From positions 66,753 through 118,604 of the forward strand of contig DAIDKP010000009.1 of assembly GCA_027449965.1 (NCBI GenBank): 51,852 bases of DNA. The letters are read 5' to 3'. The translations under genes and the position numbers were made by a program. This document shows, one piece after another, positions 15,714 through 24,266 of the stretch (positions are counted from its first letter, which is position 1; each line of letters opens with the position of its first letter). The notes beneath the pieces are model-generated. The model did not search any database. It was not told the origin of the DNA and saw only the letters and a list, made by a program, of their open reading frames with translations. The stretch is from Acidobacteriaceae bacterium. Its GTDB lineage: Bacteria > Acidobacteriota > Terriglobia > Terriglobales > Acidobacteriaceae.

Positions 15714-18629
15714 ATGAAGCTTTCCTCGAGAATCTGCCTAGGAATCCTCTCTGCCACACTGGTCTCTGCATCCCTGATCTCCGCGTCCCTGACCGCCAAC
15801 TCCCAAGGTCCTCAGTCCAGCTCCGGTCAGCCGATTCTGCTACCCACCAGCAAGCTGCTTCAGCCGCACGAACCGGGATCGCCGCAGTCTCTGAACAGCC
15901 TGCCCATGGCCGCTGCCTGGTCGCCCGATCATCGCTATCTGGCGATTGTCAACGCCGGGTTCGGCACGCTCGAGTCCGGCTTCGCACAGTCCATCGCCGT
16001 CCTCGATGCAACCACGGGCAAGTTGCAGGATTTTCCCGAACGGCACGGCTCACTCGGCGCGCCACAGACGCTCTACGCCGGCGTTGCCTTCGGTTCCGAC
16101 GGCAAAGATCTCTACGTCAGCGTTGATTCGCTCAGTGCGCCTCTCGGCGGCAAGCCCGACCAAACCGGCAACGGCATTCTGGTCTACCGATTTGCCGACG
16201 GCGTTCCTCGGTTGGATCACGTCCTTCCCATTGGCTTGCAGCCGCTCAAGCCTGGCGCAAGACAAAACCAGTTTGGCGCACCCATCCCGGCGGGCAAGGC
16301 CATCCCGGCGCCCGCCGGACTCGCACTCATCGCAGGGCAGGGAAGCACAGCCGATCGCCTGCTCGTCGCCGACAACTTCTCCGACGATGTGCTGATGCTC
16401 GACTCAGCCACAGGCAAAGTTCTTCATCGCTTTGATCTCTCTCGGGATGCTTCATCGCCCACCGCGTCCGTCATCGTTCCATCCACCTATCCCGTCGCTG
16501 TCGTTGCCGATGCTGTCGCTCGCTTTGCCTACGTCGCGCTTTGGAACGACTCTTCGATCGCCCAGTTGGACCTGCGCACGGGAGCCGTGGTCCAGCGCCT
16601 GCCGTTGCTTCCTCCGCATTCGTCCGTCCAGCCAGGATCACACCCGGCCGCTTTGACCCTGGCTCCCGACGGACGCCGTCTCTATGTCGCGCTGGCCAAT
16701 CGCGACGCTGTCGCCGTTGTCGATCTCGATACCACCCGGATGCGGCTGGCCGCGACGCTCGACACCCGACTGCCGGGGCAGAATTACTTCGGAGCCATGC
16801 CCGATGCGCTTGCGCTCACGGCGGACGGCAAGCAGCTTTTCGCCGCCAACACCGGCTCCAACTCCGTCGCTGTCTTCACGCTCCGTCCGTCATTGAGATC
16901 CGCTCCGTCGGGCTTTCTACCCACCGAGTGGTATCCAACAGCGCTGGCCGTGCGCGGTCAGCAACTCTACGTCGCCACTGCAAAAAGCAAGGGAACCGGC
17001 CCGAACAACTTTCCACAGATCGTTCCTGAGAATGCCACCGGTAGAGGCATCGTGCGTCTGCGCCGCCGTCCCAACACCTATATCGCCACGTTGCTCCACG
17101 GTTCGCTTGCCTCCATCGATCTCAACGTCGTCCGCGCCCAGATGCCCGCCTTGACGCGGGAAGCCATCGCCGATAACCAGATGAATGCGACTGCGCAACA
17201 GCAGCTTCATTTCGCCGGCGGCGTGAATCCCATTCATCATGTGATCTACATCATCCGCGAAAATCGCACCTACGATCAGGATCTCGGCGATCTCGGCGTC
17301 GGCAACGGCGACCCCAGCCTGTCCATGTACGGCTCGGCCATTACACCCAACCTGCATAAGCTTGCCCTGCAGTTTGGCGTACTCGATAACTTCTATGACT
17401 CCGGTGAAGTATCCGGCGACGGGCACGTCTGGTCCACAGCCGGCATTACCAGTGATTACACAGAAAAAACCTGGCAGCAAAGCTACCGTGGCCGCGAACG
17501 GCCCTACGACTATGAGGGAGTCGTCGAGCAGGGTTATCCGCTGTCGGAAAAAATCTCTGACATCGATGAGCCGGACAGCGGCTATCTGTGGACTGATCTT
17601 GCGCGTCACCACATTTCGCTCTATCACTTCGGCGAGTTTATCTCCACCAAATTCTGTGATGATTCCGGCGAAGCGCCCAAAGACCCATCGCCGCTCAACG
17701 GTACGCCGGAGCCGCGCCCGGAGCACTGCGACCATCCCGCCATTTTGTCCGGAGCCGCGGTGCCAGCCATCTATGGCGGCGGGCGCAGTCCCTATCCGTG
17801 GAAGATTCCCTTGATCTACCAGAACGTCGCCACCAAACCGGAGCTTCAGGGTCACTTCGATCCCCAATACGCCGACTTCAATCTCAGCTTTCCTGACCAG
17901 CTTCGCTTCGAGGAATTTCATCGTCACTTTCAGCAGTGGGTGAGCAAGCGCACCGAGCAGGGAAAAGACGAGATGCCTGCCTTCGTCATGCTGCGTTTCC
18001 CCAACGATCACACGGCCGGAACCACGCCTGGCATGCCCACGCCGCGCGCCTCCGTGGCGGATAACGATCTGGCCGTCGGACGCACGGTCGAGGCCATCAG
18101 CCACAGCCCTTACTGGAACGACACCGCAATCTTCGTCCTCGAAGATGACGCGCAGGACGGAGCCGATCACGTCGACGCGCATCGCAGCATCGCCCTCGTC
18201 GTCAGCAAATACTCGCCGCGTCGCTTGCAGCCCTTTGTGGACTCTCACTTCTACACCACGGTCAGCGTACTGCGCACCATGGAGCAACTGCTCGGCGTAC
18301 CACCCATGAACAACAACGACGCTCACGCCCCCGTCATCGCACCGCTCTTCACCGGCTCAGGCAACCAGCCGCCGTACTCGGCTGACTCTCGCAACCGCGA
18401 CAACGGCCTCATCTACACCGCAAACACGCCCCGGTCACCGGGCGCCAGGGAGTCCGCCAAAATGGACTTTTCCCACGAAGATCGCGCTAATCCACAAAAG
18501 CTGAACGTCATTCTCTGGCGCGACGCACGGGGCAGCGATCCACTGCCTGCGCAACTCCGCCAAGGCAGCACGAATGCCAATCCAAACCCCAGCTCAAATG
18601 CAGCCAAACGCAAAGACGACGATGACTAG
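15714..18629 (+). CDS. Exported beta-propeller / phosphoesterase fusion protein
   Basis: A 971-residue exported protein. A signal peptide (~1-28) leads into a seven-bladed YVTN-like propeller (~45-460; motifs DKLLVADNFSDDVLMLDSATG-like, LYVALANRDAVAVVDLD and LFAANTGSNSVAVF), then an alkaline-phosphatase-superfamily phosphoesterase domain (~505-860; HHVIYIIRENRTYDQDLGD, YDSGEVSGDGHVWS, FVMLRFPNDHT, FVLEDDAQDGADHVDAHRS). The ENRTYDQ, NDHT and DDAQDGxDHVD elements carry the metal ligands expected in the superfamily. The C-terminal ~60 residues are polar and low-complexity. Substrate is unknown. This fusion is recurrent in Acidobacteriota. No strong ribosome site is visible at the start. Confidence 0.85.
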   Translation: MKLSSRICLGILSATLVSASLISASLTANSQGPQSSSGQPILLPTSKLLQPHEPGSPQSLNSLPMAAAWSPDHRYLAIVNAGFGTLESGFAQSIAVLDATTGKLQDFPERHGSLGAPQTLYAGVAFGSDGKDLYVSVDSLSAPLGGKPDQTGNGILVYRFADGVPRLDHVLPIGLQPLKPGARQNQFGAPIPAGKAIPAPAGLALIAGQGSTADRLLVADNFSDDVLMLDSATGKVLHRFDLSRDASSPTASVIVPSTYPVAVVADAVARFAYVALWNDSSIAQLDLRTGAVVQRLPLLPPHSSVQPGSHPAALTLAPDGRRLYVALANRDAVAVVDLDTTRMRLAATLDTRLPGQNYFGAMPDALALTADGKQLFAANTGSNSVAVFTLRPSLRSAPSGFLPTEWYPTALAVRGQQLYVATAKSKGTGPNNFPQIVPENATGRGIVRLRRRPNTYIATLLHGSLASIDLNVVRAQMPALTREAIADNQMNATAQQQLHFAGGVNPIHHVIYIIRENRTYDQDLGDLGVGNGDPSLSMYGSAITPNLHKLALQFGVLDNFYDSGEVSGDGHVWSTAGITSDYTEKTWQQSYRGRERPYDYEGVVEQGYPLSEKISDIDEPDSGYLWTDLARHHISLYHFGEFISTKFCDDSGEAPKDPSPLNGTPEPRPEHCDHPAILSGAAVPAIYGGGRSPYPWKIPLIYQNVATKPELQGHFDPQYADFNLSFPDQLRFEEFHRHFQQWVSKRTEQGKDEMPAFVMLRFPNDHTAGTTPGMPTPRASVADNDLAVGRTVEAISHSPYWNDTAIFVLEDDAQDGADHVDAHRSIALVVSKYSPRRLQPFVDSHFYTTVSVLRTMEQLLGVPPMNNNDAHAPVIAPLFTGSGNQPPYSADSRNRDNGLIYTANTPRSPGARESAKMDFSHEDRANPQKLNVILWRDARGSDPLPAQLRQGSTNANPNPSSNAAKRKDDDD

Positions 18630-18685
18630 AGCTTCAGCTTCGCGTCATCGTCGTCTCGCAGCGCGCTTGCCACGCTTACAGCGGA

Positions 18686-20788
18686 TTACTTCACCGATTC
18701 CAGCTCCGCTCCGGCCTTCTGAATCGCAGTTGTCAGCACCCTGAGCTGTGCCTTCGCCACATCCGTCTTTCCTGCGTCCAGAGCCTCATTCACTCCCGGA
18801 ATATCCACCGCCGCATACCCCGTGTACTCACCCGGCGCATAGATCGTGTGCTTGTACCACGGTCGATTCGGCAATCCCGTCCGGCTCAGAAACGCCGTTT
18901 CCACCGCGCGCAGGGACTGGTTCAGCGCCGCAGGATCAGCCGGCGGATTCATCTCCACCTTCATCGCCTGCTCGGCCGCCGCCGTAAACTGCCCGGCCGC
19001 AGCCAGCGCAGGCCCAAAATCCAGCGTCTTCGCGCTCGACTTCGCCTCGGCGTCCTTCAGATACTCCGTCAGTTCCTTGCCATAGGTCACGTAATCCAGC
19101 GGCAGCACGTCGGCGTCGGCCATGTGCAGCGCCTCCAGCCCAAACACCCGCGCCATCTCCTGCAAATACACAAAATGCGGATCGGCATTCATCGTGTACC
19201 ACGCATAGTTGTCAAAGACCGAGTGATAGACACCATACGCGCCCTGCGAACCGATATCCGTCGAAGGCACGCCCAGGTGTTGCAGAAACGGCGTGAAATC
19301 CGACCCCGATCCCAGATCGCCCACCGGAGCCACCGCCTCACCCTTCGCCGCCGCTGCCTCATGCGAGCTGCGCGAACTCCACTGCGAATACACGCTTCCA
19401 CCCGCCGGACTCGCAACCTCCTTCGTCAGCTCCCGCAGAAACATCTTCAGCGAAGGCACCGCGTCCGCCGAAAAATTCGGCCCCGCCACCGCCACGTCCA
19501 CATTGAAATACGCCACCGCCTTCTGCAACGGCACCGCATTCTGCTCCGCCCACTCCGTCGAGCCGATCAACCCTTCTTCTTCCGCGTCCCAGCTTGCAAA
19601 CACAATCGTCCGCTTCGGTCGCCATCCCTTGCTCATCAGCACGCCAATCCCGCGCACCGCCTCCAGCATCGACGCCGTCCCGCTGTTCGGGTCCACCGCG
19701 CCATACACCCACGCATCGCGATGATTTCCCAGCACCACCCACGCATCCGGCTGCTCCGTCCCTTTCACCCTGCCAATCACGTCCCAGATGGTTCTGATCT
19801 TGTAATCCTGATCCGAAACCAGATGCACCACCACCCCGCTCCCGCCCACGTGATAGTGAAACGGCAGCGCGCCCTGCCAGCTCGTCGGCACCGCGTCGCC
19901 CTTCAGCGCCCGCAGAATCGGCTCCGCATCGTGATAGCTGATCGGAATCGACGGAATCGCCGGCTGATTTCCCGTCTTCATCGGGTCCATCCGCGCCGAA
20001 TCCGGCAAATCCACCGTCGAAGCCACGCCCGGCGTCTGCGGATCGCCCGGATACTTGAACAGATACTGCACCGACCCGCGCTGCACGCCCGTCGCCGGAC
20101 GCCACGGCCCATGCGGATACACATCGCCCTGGTAATACCCATCATCGCGCGGGTCAGAGTAGATGAGCACTCCCGCCGCACCGCGTTGCTGCGCGATATA
20201 CACCTTCACCCCGCGAAAATTCCCGCCATACCGCGTCAGCACAATCTTCCCGTGCAGGTCCACATGCTCAGCCGCCAGCCGGTCATAATCCGCCAGCGTC
20301 CCATAATTCGCATACACCACCTCACCCGTCACGTCCCCCGACGCCGACGAGCCATTGAACGGCATCACCACCTTCGGATTGTCGTCAAACGGATCGCCCG
20401 CCACATGCTCCGGCGTCGGCCCCGTCGCCAGCAGCTTGCCGTCGTCCGTCTTCGCCTCGAAGCTCACCTTCCGCGGCTGGTTCATCAGCACCCGATACGG
20501 CACAATCTCCGTCTCCAGTCCCGCCGCGCGAAACTTCGCCGCAACAAACTGCGCCGTCTTCAAATCCTCCGGCGAACTGGCAATATGCGGCTCCGCCGTC
20601 AGCGTCTTCAGGTCCGCGCCCGCCAGCTTCGCATCCGGCACCGCCAGAAACTCCTCATCCAGCCGCGCCTCCGCCGCCGCATCCTTGTAGCCAAACAACT
20701 GCTTCGGCGCACTCTGCGCCATCCCCGCCACCGGCATCATTGCCAGCACAACCACCACCAACACGCCCAACCCAATCTTCCGCTGCAT
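18686..20788 (-). CDS. Exported M28 metallopeptidase, glutamate carboxypeptidase II-like
   Basis: Zinc carboxypeptidase of the transferrin-receptor/PSMA group, probably releasing C-terminal Glu/Asp from peptides outside the cytoplasm. After a signal peptide (to MAQS, ~24) come a PA domain (~120-290; LHGKIVLTRYGG, AGVLIYSDPRDDG), the M28 core (~340-560) and a helical dimerisation domain (~590-700). Zinc ligands are all present: His in GNHRDAW, bridging Asp in AVDPNSG, Glu-Glu in WDAEEEG (catalytic base plus ligand), Asp in YFNVDVAV, His in VYHSVFDNY. The 700-residue length matches human GCPII without its anchor. GAGGAG lies 5 bases before the ATG at 20788. It lies 52 bp downstream of the M42 peptidase and is likely co-transcribed. 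Confidence 0.92.
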   Translation of the reverse strand: MQRKIGLGVLVVVVLAMMPVAGMAQSAPKQLFGYKDAAAEARLDEEFLAVPDAKLAGADLKTLTAEPHIASSPEDLKTAQFVAAKFRAAGLETEIVPYRVLMNQPRKVSFEAKTDDGKLLATGPTPEHVAGDPFDDNPKVVMPFNGSSASGDVTGEVVYANYGTLADYDRLAAEHVDLHGKIVLTRYGGNFRGVKVYIAQQRGAAGVLIYSDPRDDGYYQGDVYPHGPWRPATGVQRGSVQYLFKYPGDPQTPGVASTVDLPDSARMDPMKTGNQPAIPSIPISYHDAEPILRALKGDAVPTSWQGALPFHYHVGGSGVVVHLVSDQDYKIRTIWDVIGRVKGTEQPDAWVVLGNHRDAWVYGAVDPNSGTASMLEAVRGIGVLMSKGWRPKRTIVFASWDAEEEGLIGSTEWAEQNAVPLQKAVAYFNVDVAVAGPNFSADAVPSLKMFLRELTKEVASPAGGSVYSQWSSRSSHEAAAAKGEAVAPVGDLGSGSDFTPFLQHLGVPSTDIGSQGAYGVYHSVFDNYAWYTMNADPHFVYLQEMARVFGLEALHMADADVLPLDYVTYGKELTEYLKDAEAKSSAKTLDFGPALAAAGQFTAAAEQAMKVEMNPPADPAALNQSLRAVETAFLSRTGLPNRPWYKHTIYAPGEYTGYAAVDIPGVNEALDAGKTDVAKAQLRVLTTAIQKAGAELESVK

Positions 20789-20840
20789 CCCCGCTCCTCG
20801 TTGTCTCATTCGATTCCTCTGTTTCCTTCCCAGCGTTCCG

Positions 20841-22040
20841 TCACTTCGCCGCAGTTCTATCCCCGCTCGCATCCGGCGCAAAATTCCGAATCTCCGCCAC
20901 CGTCTTCGCGTCCAGTTGGTTCAGCATATCCACCACCAGATCCACCATGTGGTCGAAATCCCCGCGATTCATAATCCCGTTATGCGCGTGCGTATAGCGC
21001 ACCGGCACCACCAGATTTACCGTCGGTGTTCCTCCATTGCTCGCCTGCATCTCCGCTGAATCATCCCCATATCCCTGCACCAGATCCAGTTGCAGCGGAA
21101 TATGATTTGTCGCCGCCGTCGCCTTGACCATTGTCACCAGCTTGCGGTTCGGTAGCGTGCTGGAGTCGTACAAAAACAGCCCCGGACCCGCACCCAGCTT
21201 TTCCTGCGTTTCCTCAGGATGCCCCGGATACACATCTCCCGTTATGCCGCCTTCAATCGCAATGCCCAGGTCTGGTTTCACCACCTGCGCCGCCGTATGC
21301 GCGCCGCGCAGTCCAATCTCCTCCTGCGTCGTCGCCACATAAAACAACTGGTTCGGATGCCCGCTCTTGACCGTGCGCCGCATCGCCTCAATCAGCACCG
21401 CGCAGCCCACACGGTCATCCCACGCCTTGCCCAGATAATTCTCCGATCCATTCAGCACCTCAAACGGAGAATCCGGCACCACCGGATCCCCCGGCTCAAT
21501 GCCCATCTTCGCCGACTGCTCCGCCGTCATCGCGCCAATATCAATCGTCAGCACATTGCGCGAATACACCCGCGTCCGTTCCTCCGCCGGAACCACATGG
21601 ATATCGCGAATCCCCGTCACTCCGCGCACCGGCCCCTTCGATCCAAGAATCGTCCACCGCTGGTCAACAAGGGCCTGATCCAGCCATCCGCCCAGCATCT
21701 GCATCGTCAGCAGACCATTCGGCGTAATCCGCCTCACCATCCCGCCCAGCTCGTCCATATGCGCGTCAATCATGATCCGCGGCCCCGTCGTGCCCTGCTG
21801 CGCAATCACCGATCCCATTCCGTCATAGTGCACACTGTCGGACTCGGCCTTCATCCACGGCACCATCAGCGCCCTCACCGGCTCCTCAGCGCCCGGCGGA
21901 CCCGGCGCATTCGACAGTTCCTGCAACAGACGCACCGTCGCGTCCCGTGACGTCGCTTCCTGCGACGCCACACTCTTCGGCGTCTGCGCACAGGCAACCC
22001 CGGCCAGAACCAACACCATGCACCCGATGGAAATTCGCAT
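20841..22040 (-). CDS. Exported M42-type metallopeptidase
   Basis: Di-zinc aminopeptidase of the M42 (glutamyl aminopeptidase/PepA-tetrahedral) family, here with a signal peptide (MRISIGCMVLVLAGVACAQ), unusual because most M42 enzymes are cytosolic. Metal-site segments are IMIDAHMDELGGMV, KAWDDRVGCAVLIEA, ATTQEEIGLRGA and IEGGITGDVYPG, plus the late His in RYTHAHNGIMNRGD. ATG at 22040 gives the cleanest signal peptide; 22049 is an alternative. With the following M28 gene it makes a plausible extracytoplasmic peptide-scavenging pair. Confidence 0.88.
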   Translation of the reverse strand: MRISIGCMVLVLAGVACAQTPKSVASQEATSRDATVRLLQELSNAPGPPGAEEPVRALMVPWMKAESDSVHYDGMGSVIAQQGTTGPRIMIDAHMDELGGMVRRITPNGLLTMQMLGGWLDQALVDQRWTILGSKGPVRGVTGIRDIHVVPAEERTRVYSRNVLTIDIGAMTAEQSAKMGIEPGDPVVPDSPFEVLNGSENYLGKAWDDRVGCAVLIEAMRRTVKSGHPNQLFYVATTQEEIGLRGAHTAAQVVKPDLGIAIEGGITGDVYPGHPEETQEKLGAGPGLFLYDSSTLPNRKLVTMVKATAATNHIPLQLDLVQGYGDDSAEMQASNGGTPTVNLVVPVRYTHAHNGIMNRGDFDHMVDLVVDMLNQLDAKTVAEIRNFAPDASGDRTAAK

Positions 22041-22153
22041 GGCTTGCATCCTATCACCCACCCATCCATTCCACCACGCAAATTCCCGCGCTGAATCTCG
22101 CCTCGCAAAAACGATCCGGCCAAAAACGCTACACTAACCTAGGAATCCCACCC

Positions 22154-23023
22154 ATGGCCGCCTTCACCCAGATCCGCACCACTCTCGACATGATCAAGTG
22201 GGAACACTCGATCTTCGCCTTGCCCTTCGCGCTCACCGGAGCCATCCTCGCCGCCCGAGGCCTTCCCACGCTCCACACGCTGCTCTGGATCATCGTCGCC
22301 ATGGTCACCGCCCGCTCTGCCGCCATGGCCTTCAACCGCTGGGCAGACGCCTCGCTTGACGCCGCCAACCCCCGCACTCGCACCCGCGCCATCCCCGCCG
22401 GCCTGCTCGCGCCCGGCTACGTCCTCGGCTTCACCCTCGTCATGACAGCCCTGTTCCTGCTCGCCTGCTCGCAGCTCAACCGCCTCACGCTCCAGCTCTC
22501 GCCCATCGTCCTGCTCGTCCTCTTCGGCTACTCCTTCATGAAGCGATGGTCCCGCCTCAGCCATCTCGTCCTCGGCCTCTCGCTCGGCATCGCACCCTCC
22601 GCCGCCTGGATCGCCGTACGCGGCTCGCTCTCGCCGCGCATCGTTCTGCTCACCGTCATCGTTCTGCTCTGGACCGCCGGCTTTGACATCCTCTACGCCT
22701 GCCAGGACTACGACCACGATCGCGCCGTCGGCCTCCACAGCATCCCGCAGTCCCTCGGCCTCGTCGCCGCCTTCCGCATCGCCCGCGCCTTCCACGTTGC
22801 CGTCGTTCTCGCGCTTGTCGCCTTTGCATTCCTTTTTCATTTCGGATGGCCGGGCTACCTCGGCGTCGCCCTCGTCGCCGCCCTGCTCACCTACGAACAC
22901 CGCCTTGTCTCACCCCACGACCTCACACGCCTCAACGCCGCCTTCTTCACCATGAACGGCATCATCGCTAGCGTCTTCTTCCTCGCCACTGCCGCCGACC
23001 TCGCCCTCAAAAAAATCTCCTGA
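22154..23023 (+). CDS. UbiA-family prenyltransferase (MqnP-like)
   Basis: Intramembrane enzyme that attaches a polyprenyl chain to an aromatic acid in quinone biosynthesis. The 289-residue protein has eight or nine hydrophobic helices and the two Asp-rich motifs: NRWADASLDAANPRT (NDxxD-type) and DILYACQDYDHDR (DxxxD-type). It resembles the 4-hydroxybenzoate-type group that includes MqnP of the futalosine route to menaquinone; no other mqn gene is in the window to confirm. AGGA is 9 bases before the ATG. It is divergent from the M42 gene. Confidence 0.85.
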   Translation: MAAFTQIRTTLDMIKWEHSIFALPFALTGAILAARGLPTLHTLLWIIVAMVTARSAAMAFNRWADASLDAANPRTRTRAIPAGLLAPGYVLGFTLVMTALFLLACSQLNRLTLQLSPIVLLVLFGYSFMKRWSRLSHLVLGLSLGIAPSAAWIAVRGSLSPRIVLLTVIVLLWTAGFDILYACQDYDHDRAVGLHSIPQSLGLVAAFRIARAFHVAVVLALVAFAFLFHFGWPGYLGVALVAALLTYEHRLVSPHDLTRLNAAFFTMNGIIASVFFLATAADLALKKIS

Positions 23024-23170
23024 AGCCGACCCCTTACGAATCCTCCGCGACATCCCCACGCGCCACTCTGCGCTCGCGCTGAAAACCCGCTATGATGAAG
23101 GGTTGTTTCCACCACACGCACCGCATTCCCGACGGAATCATTCAGCCCGACGGAACCATCAGGAGTATCC

Positions 23171-24001
23171 GTGCCTCTCGTAGCCATACAGGGTGAAATC
23201 GGCGCCTTCAGCCACGAAGCCGCCACCCGTCTCGTCGCCGACGCCACCATCGTCCCCTGCCCGCTCTCCGCCGACGTCTTCGCCGCGCTTGCCGAGGGCC
23301 GCGTCGATGCCGCCGTCGTCCCCATCGAAAACAGTCTCGCCGGCTCCGTCATCGAGCACTTCGACCTCCTGCTCAAGCACGATCTCGTCATCCTCGCCGA
23401 ATCCCTCCTGCGCATCCGCCACAACCTCATCGCCCTGCCCGGCGTTTCGCTCGACCAGATCACCACCGTCCACTCCCACCCCGTCGCGCTCGCTCAGTGC
23501 CGCCGCTTTTTCGCCGCCCACACCACCCTCCGCGCCAGCGCCTTCTATGACACCGCCGGCAGCGTCAAGCATCTCGTCGAAACCGGCAACCGCACAGCCG
23601 CCGCCATCGCCAGCCGCCACGCGGCTCGCGAATATGGAGCCGAAATCCTCGCCGCCGACATCGAAGACAACCCCGAAAACTACACCCGTTTCTTCCTGCT
23701 CCGCCGCCGAGACCAGCCCGGCTATCAGCCCGTTCCCAACCCGAACAAGCTCAGCCTCGCCTTTTCCGTCGCCAACCGTCCCGGCTCGCTCGTCGCCGCC
23801 CTCCAGAAAATCGCCGAGCAGGGAACCAACCTCACCAAAATCGAATCCCGTCCCGTCCACGGCAGCCCCTGGGAATACATCTTCTACGTCGATTGCCAGC
23901 TCTCCCACCCCACCGTCGCCGATCAGGTTCTCGCCGCGCTCCAGCCCCACTGCGCCATGGTGCGTGAACTGGGACGTTATCGCGAGGCGGACCAAAAATA
24001 G
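23171..24001 (+). CDS. pheA: Prephenate dehydratase
   Basis: Converts prephenate to phenylpyruvate in phenylalanine synthesis. Residues 1-180 form the periplasmic-binding-like catalytic domain with QGEIGAFSHEAA, VVPIENSLAGSV and the ENYTRFFLL signature (the catalytic Thr-Arg-Phe). Residues ~195-270 are the ACT regulatory domain (LAFSVANRPGSLVAAL, IESRPVHGSPWEYIFYVD, the Phe-binding ESRP). It is monofunctional, without a chorismate mutase. The start is GTG at 23171 with AGGAG 5 bases upstream. Confidence 0.95.
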   Translation: MPLVAIQGEIGAFSHEAATRLVADATIVPCPLSADVFAALAEGRVDAAVVPIENSLAGSVIEHFDLLLKHDLVILAESLLRIRHNLIALPGVSLDQITTVHSHPVALAQCRRFFAAHTTLRASAFYDTAGSVKHLVETGNRTAAAIASRHAAREYGAEILAADIEDNPENYTRFFLLRRRDQPGYQPVPNPNKLSLAFSVANRPGSLVAALQKIAEQGTNLTKIESRPVHGSPWEYIFYVDCQLSHPTVADQVLAALQPHCAMVRELGRYREADQK

Positions 24002-24210
24002 GTTCGTCCTTTCATCGCATTCCCATCCCCCGCCTCAAGCCATCCTGCTGGCCGCCGATAACCCCTCTGTACGCATGAAGCTGAGATGACTAACCATGTA
24101 TGCAACCTTCCGCGTCCTGCTAGAACCATTCGTTCCGCATTCCGTATCGTTTCTCAAGGGCCATCTCTTTGTCCGACGGCGAGATCGGTTCAGGCCCTAC
24201 AACGCTTTTT

Positions 24211-24239
24211 GAAACTTTAGCAAGGTTAAAAGTGTCTAA
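24211..24239 (+). promoter_or_regulatory. ECF-sigma-type promoter of lon
   Basis: GAAACTTT (24211-24218) and GTCTAA (24234-24239) are separated so that GAAACTT to GTCTAA is 16 bases, matching the ECF/sigma-E consensus (GGAACTT-N15/16-TCTGA/GTCTAA). Transcription would begin near 24246, about 20 bases before the lon ATG. No equally good sigma-70 promoter is seen in 24,002-24,248, a 247-bp stretch otherwise empty. Confidence 0.5.
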
Positions 24240-24266
24240 TGAGGAAAGTTGATACGAGGATGCTCA

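Noticed and set aside
16917..18326. 469-codon frame opposite the phosphoesterase domain
   Set aside because: No domain, and the + strand gene is complete and motif-bearing.
18848..20974. 708-codon frame opposite the M28 peptidase gene
   Set aside because: Extreme Arg/His/Pro composition typical of a shadow of C/G-ending codons; the opposite strand has all M28 zinc ligands.
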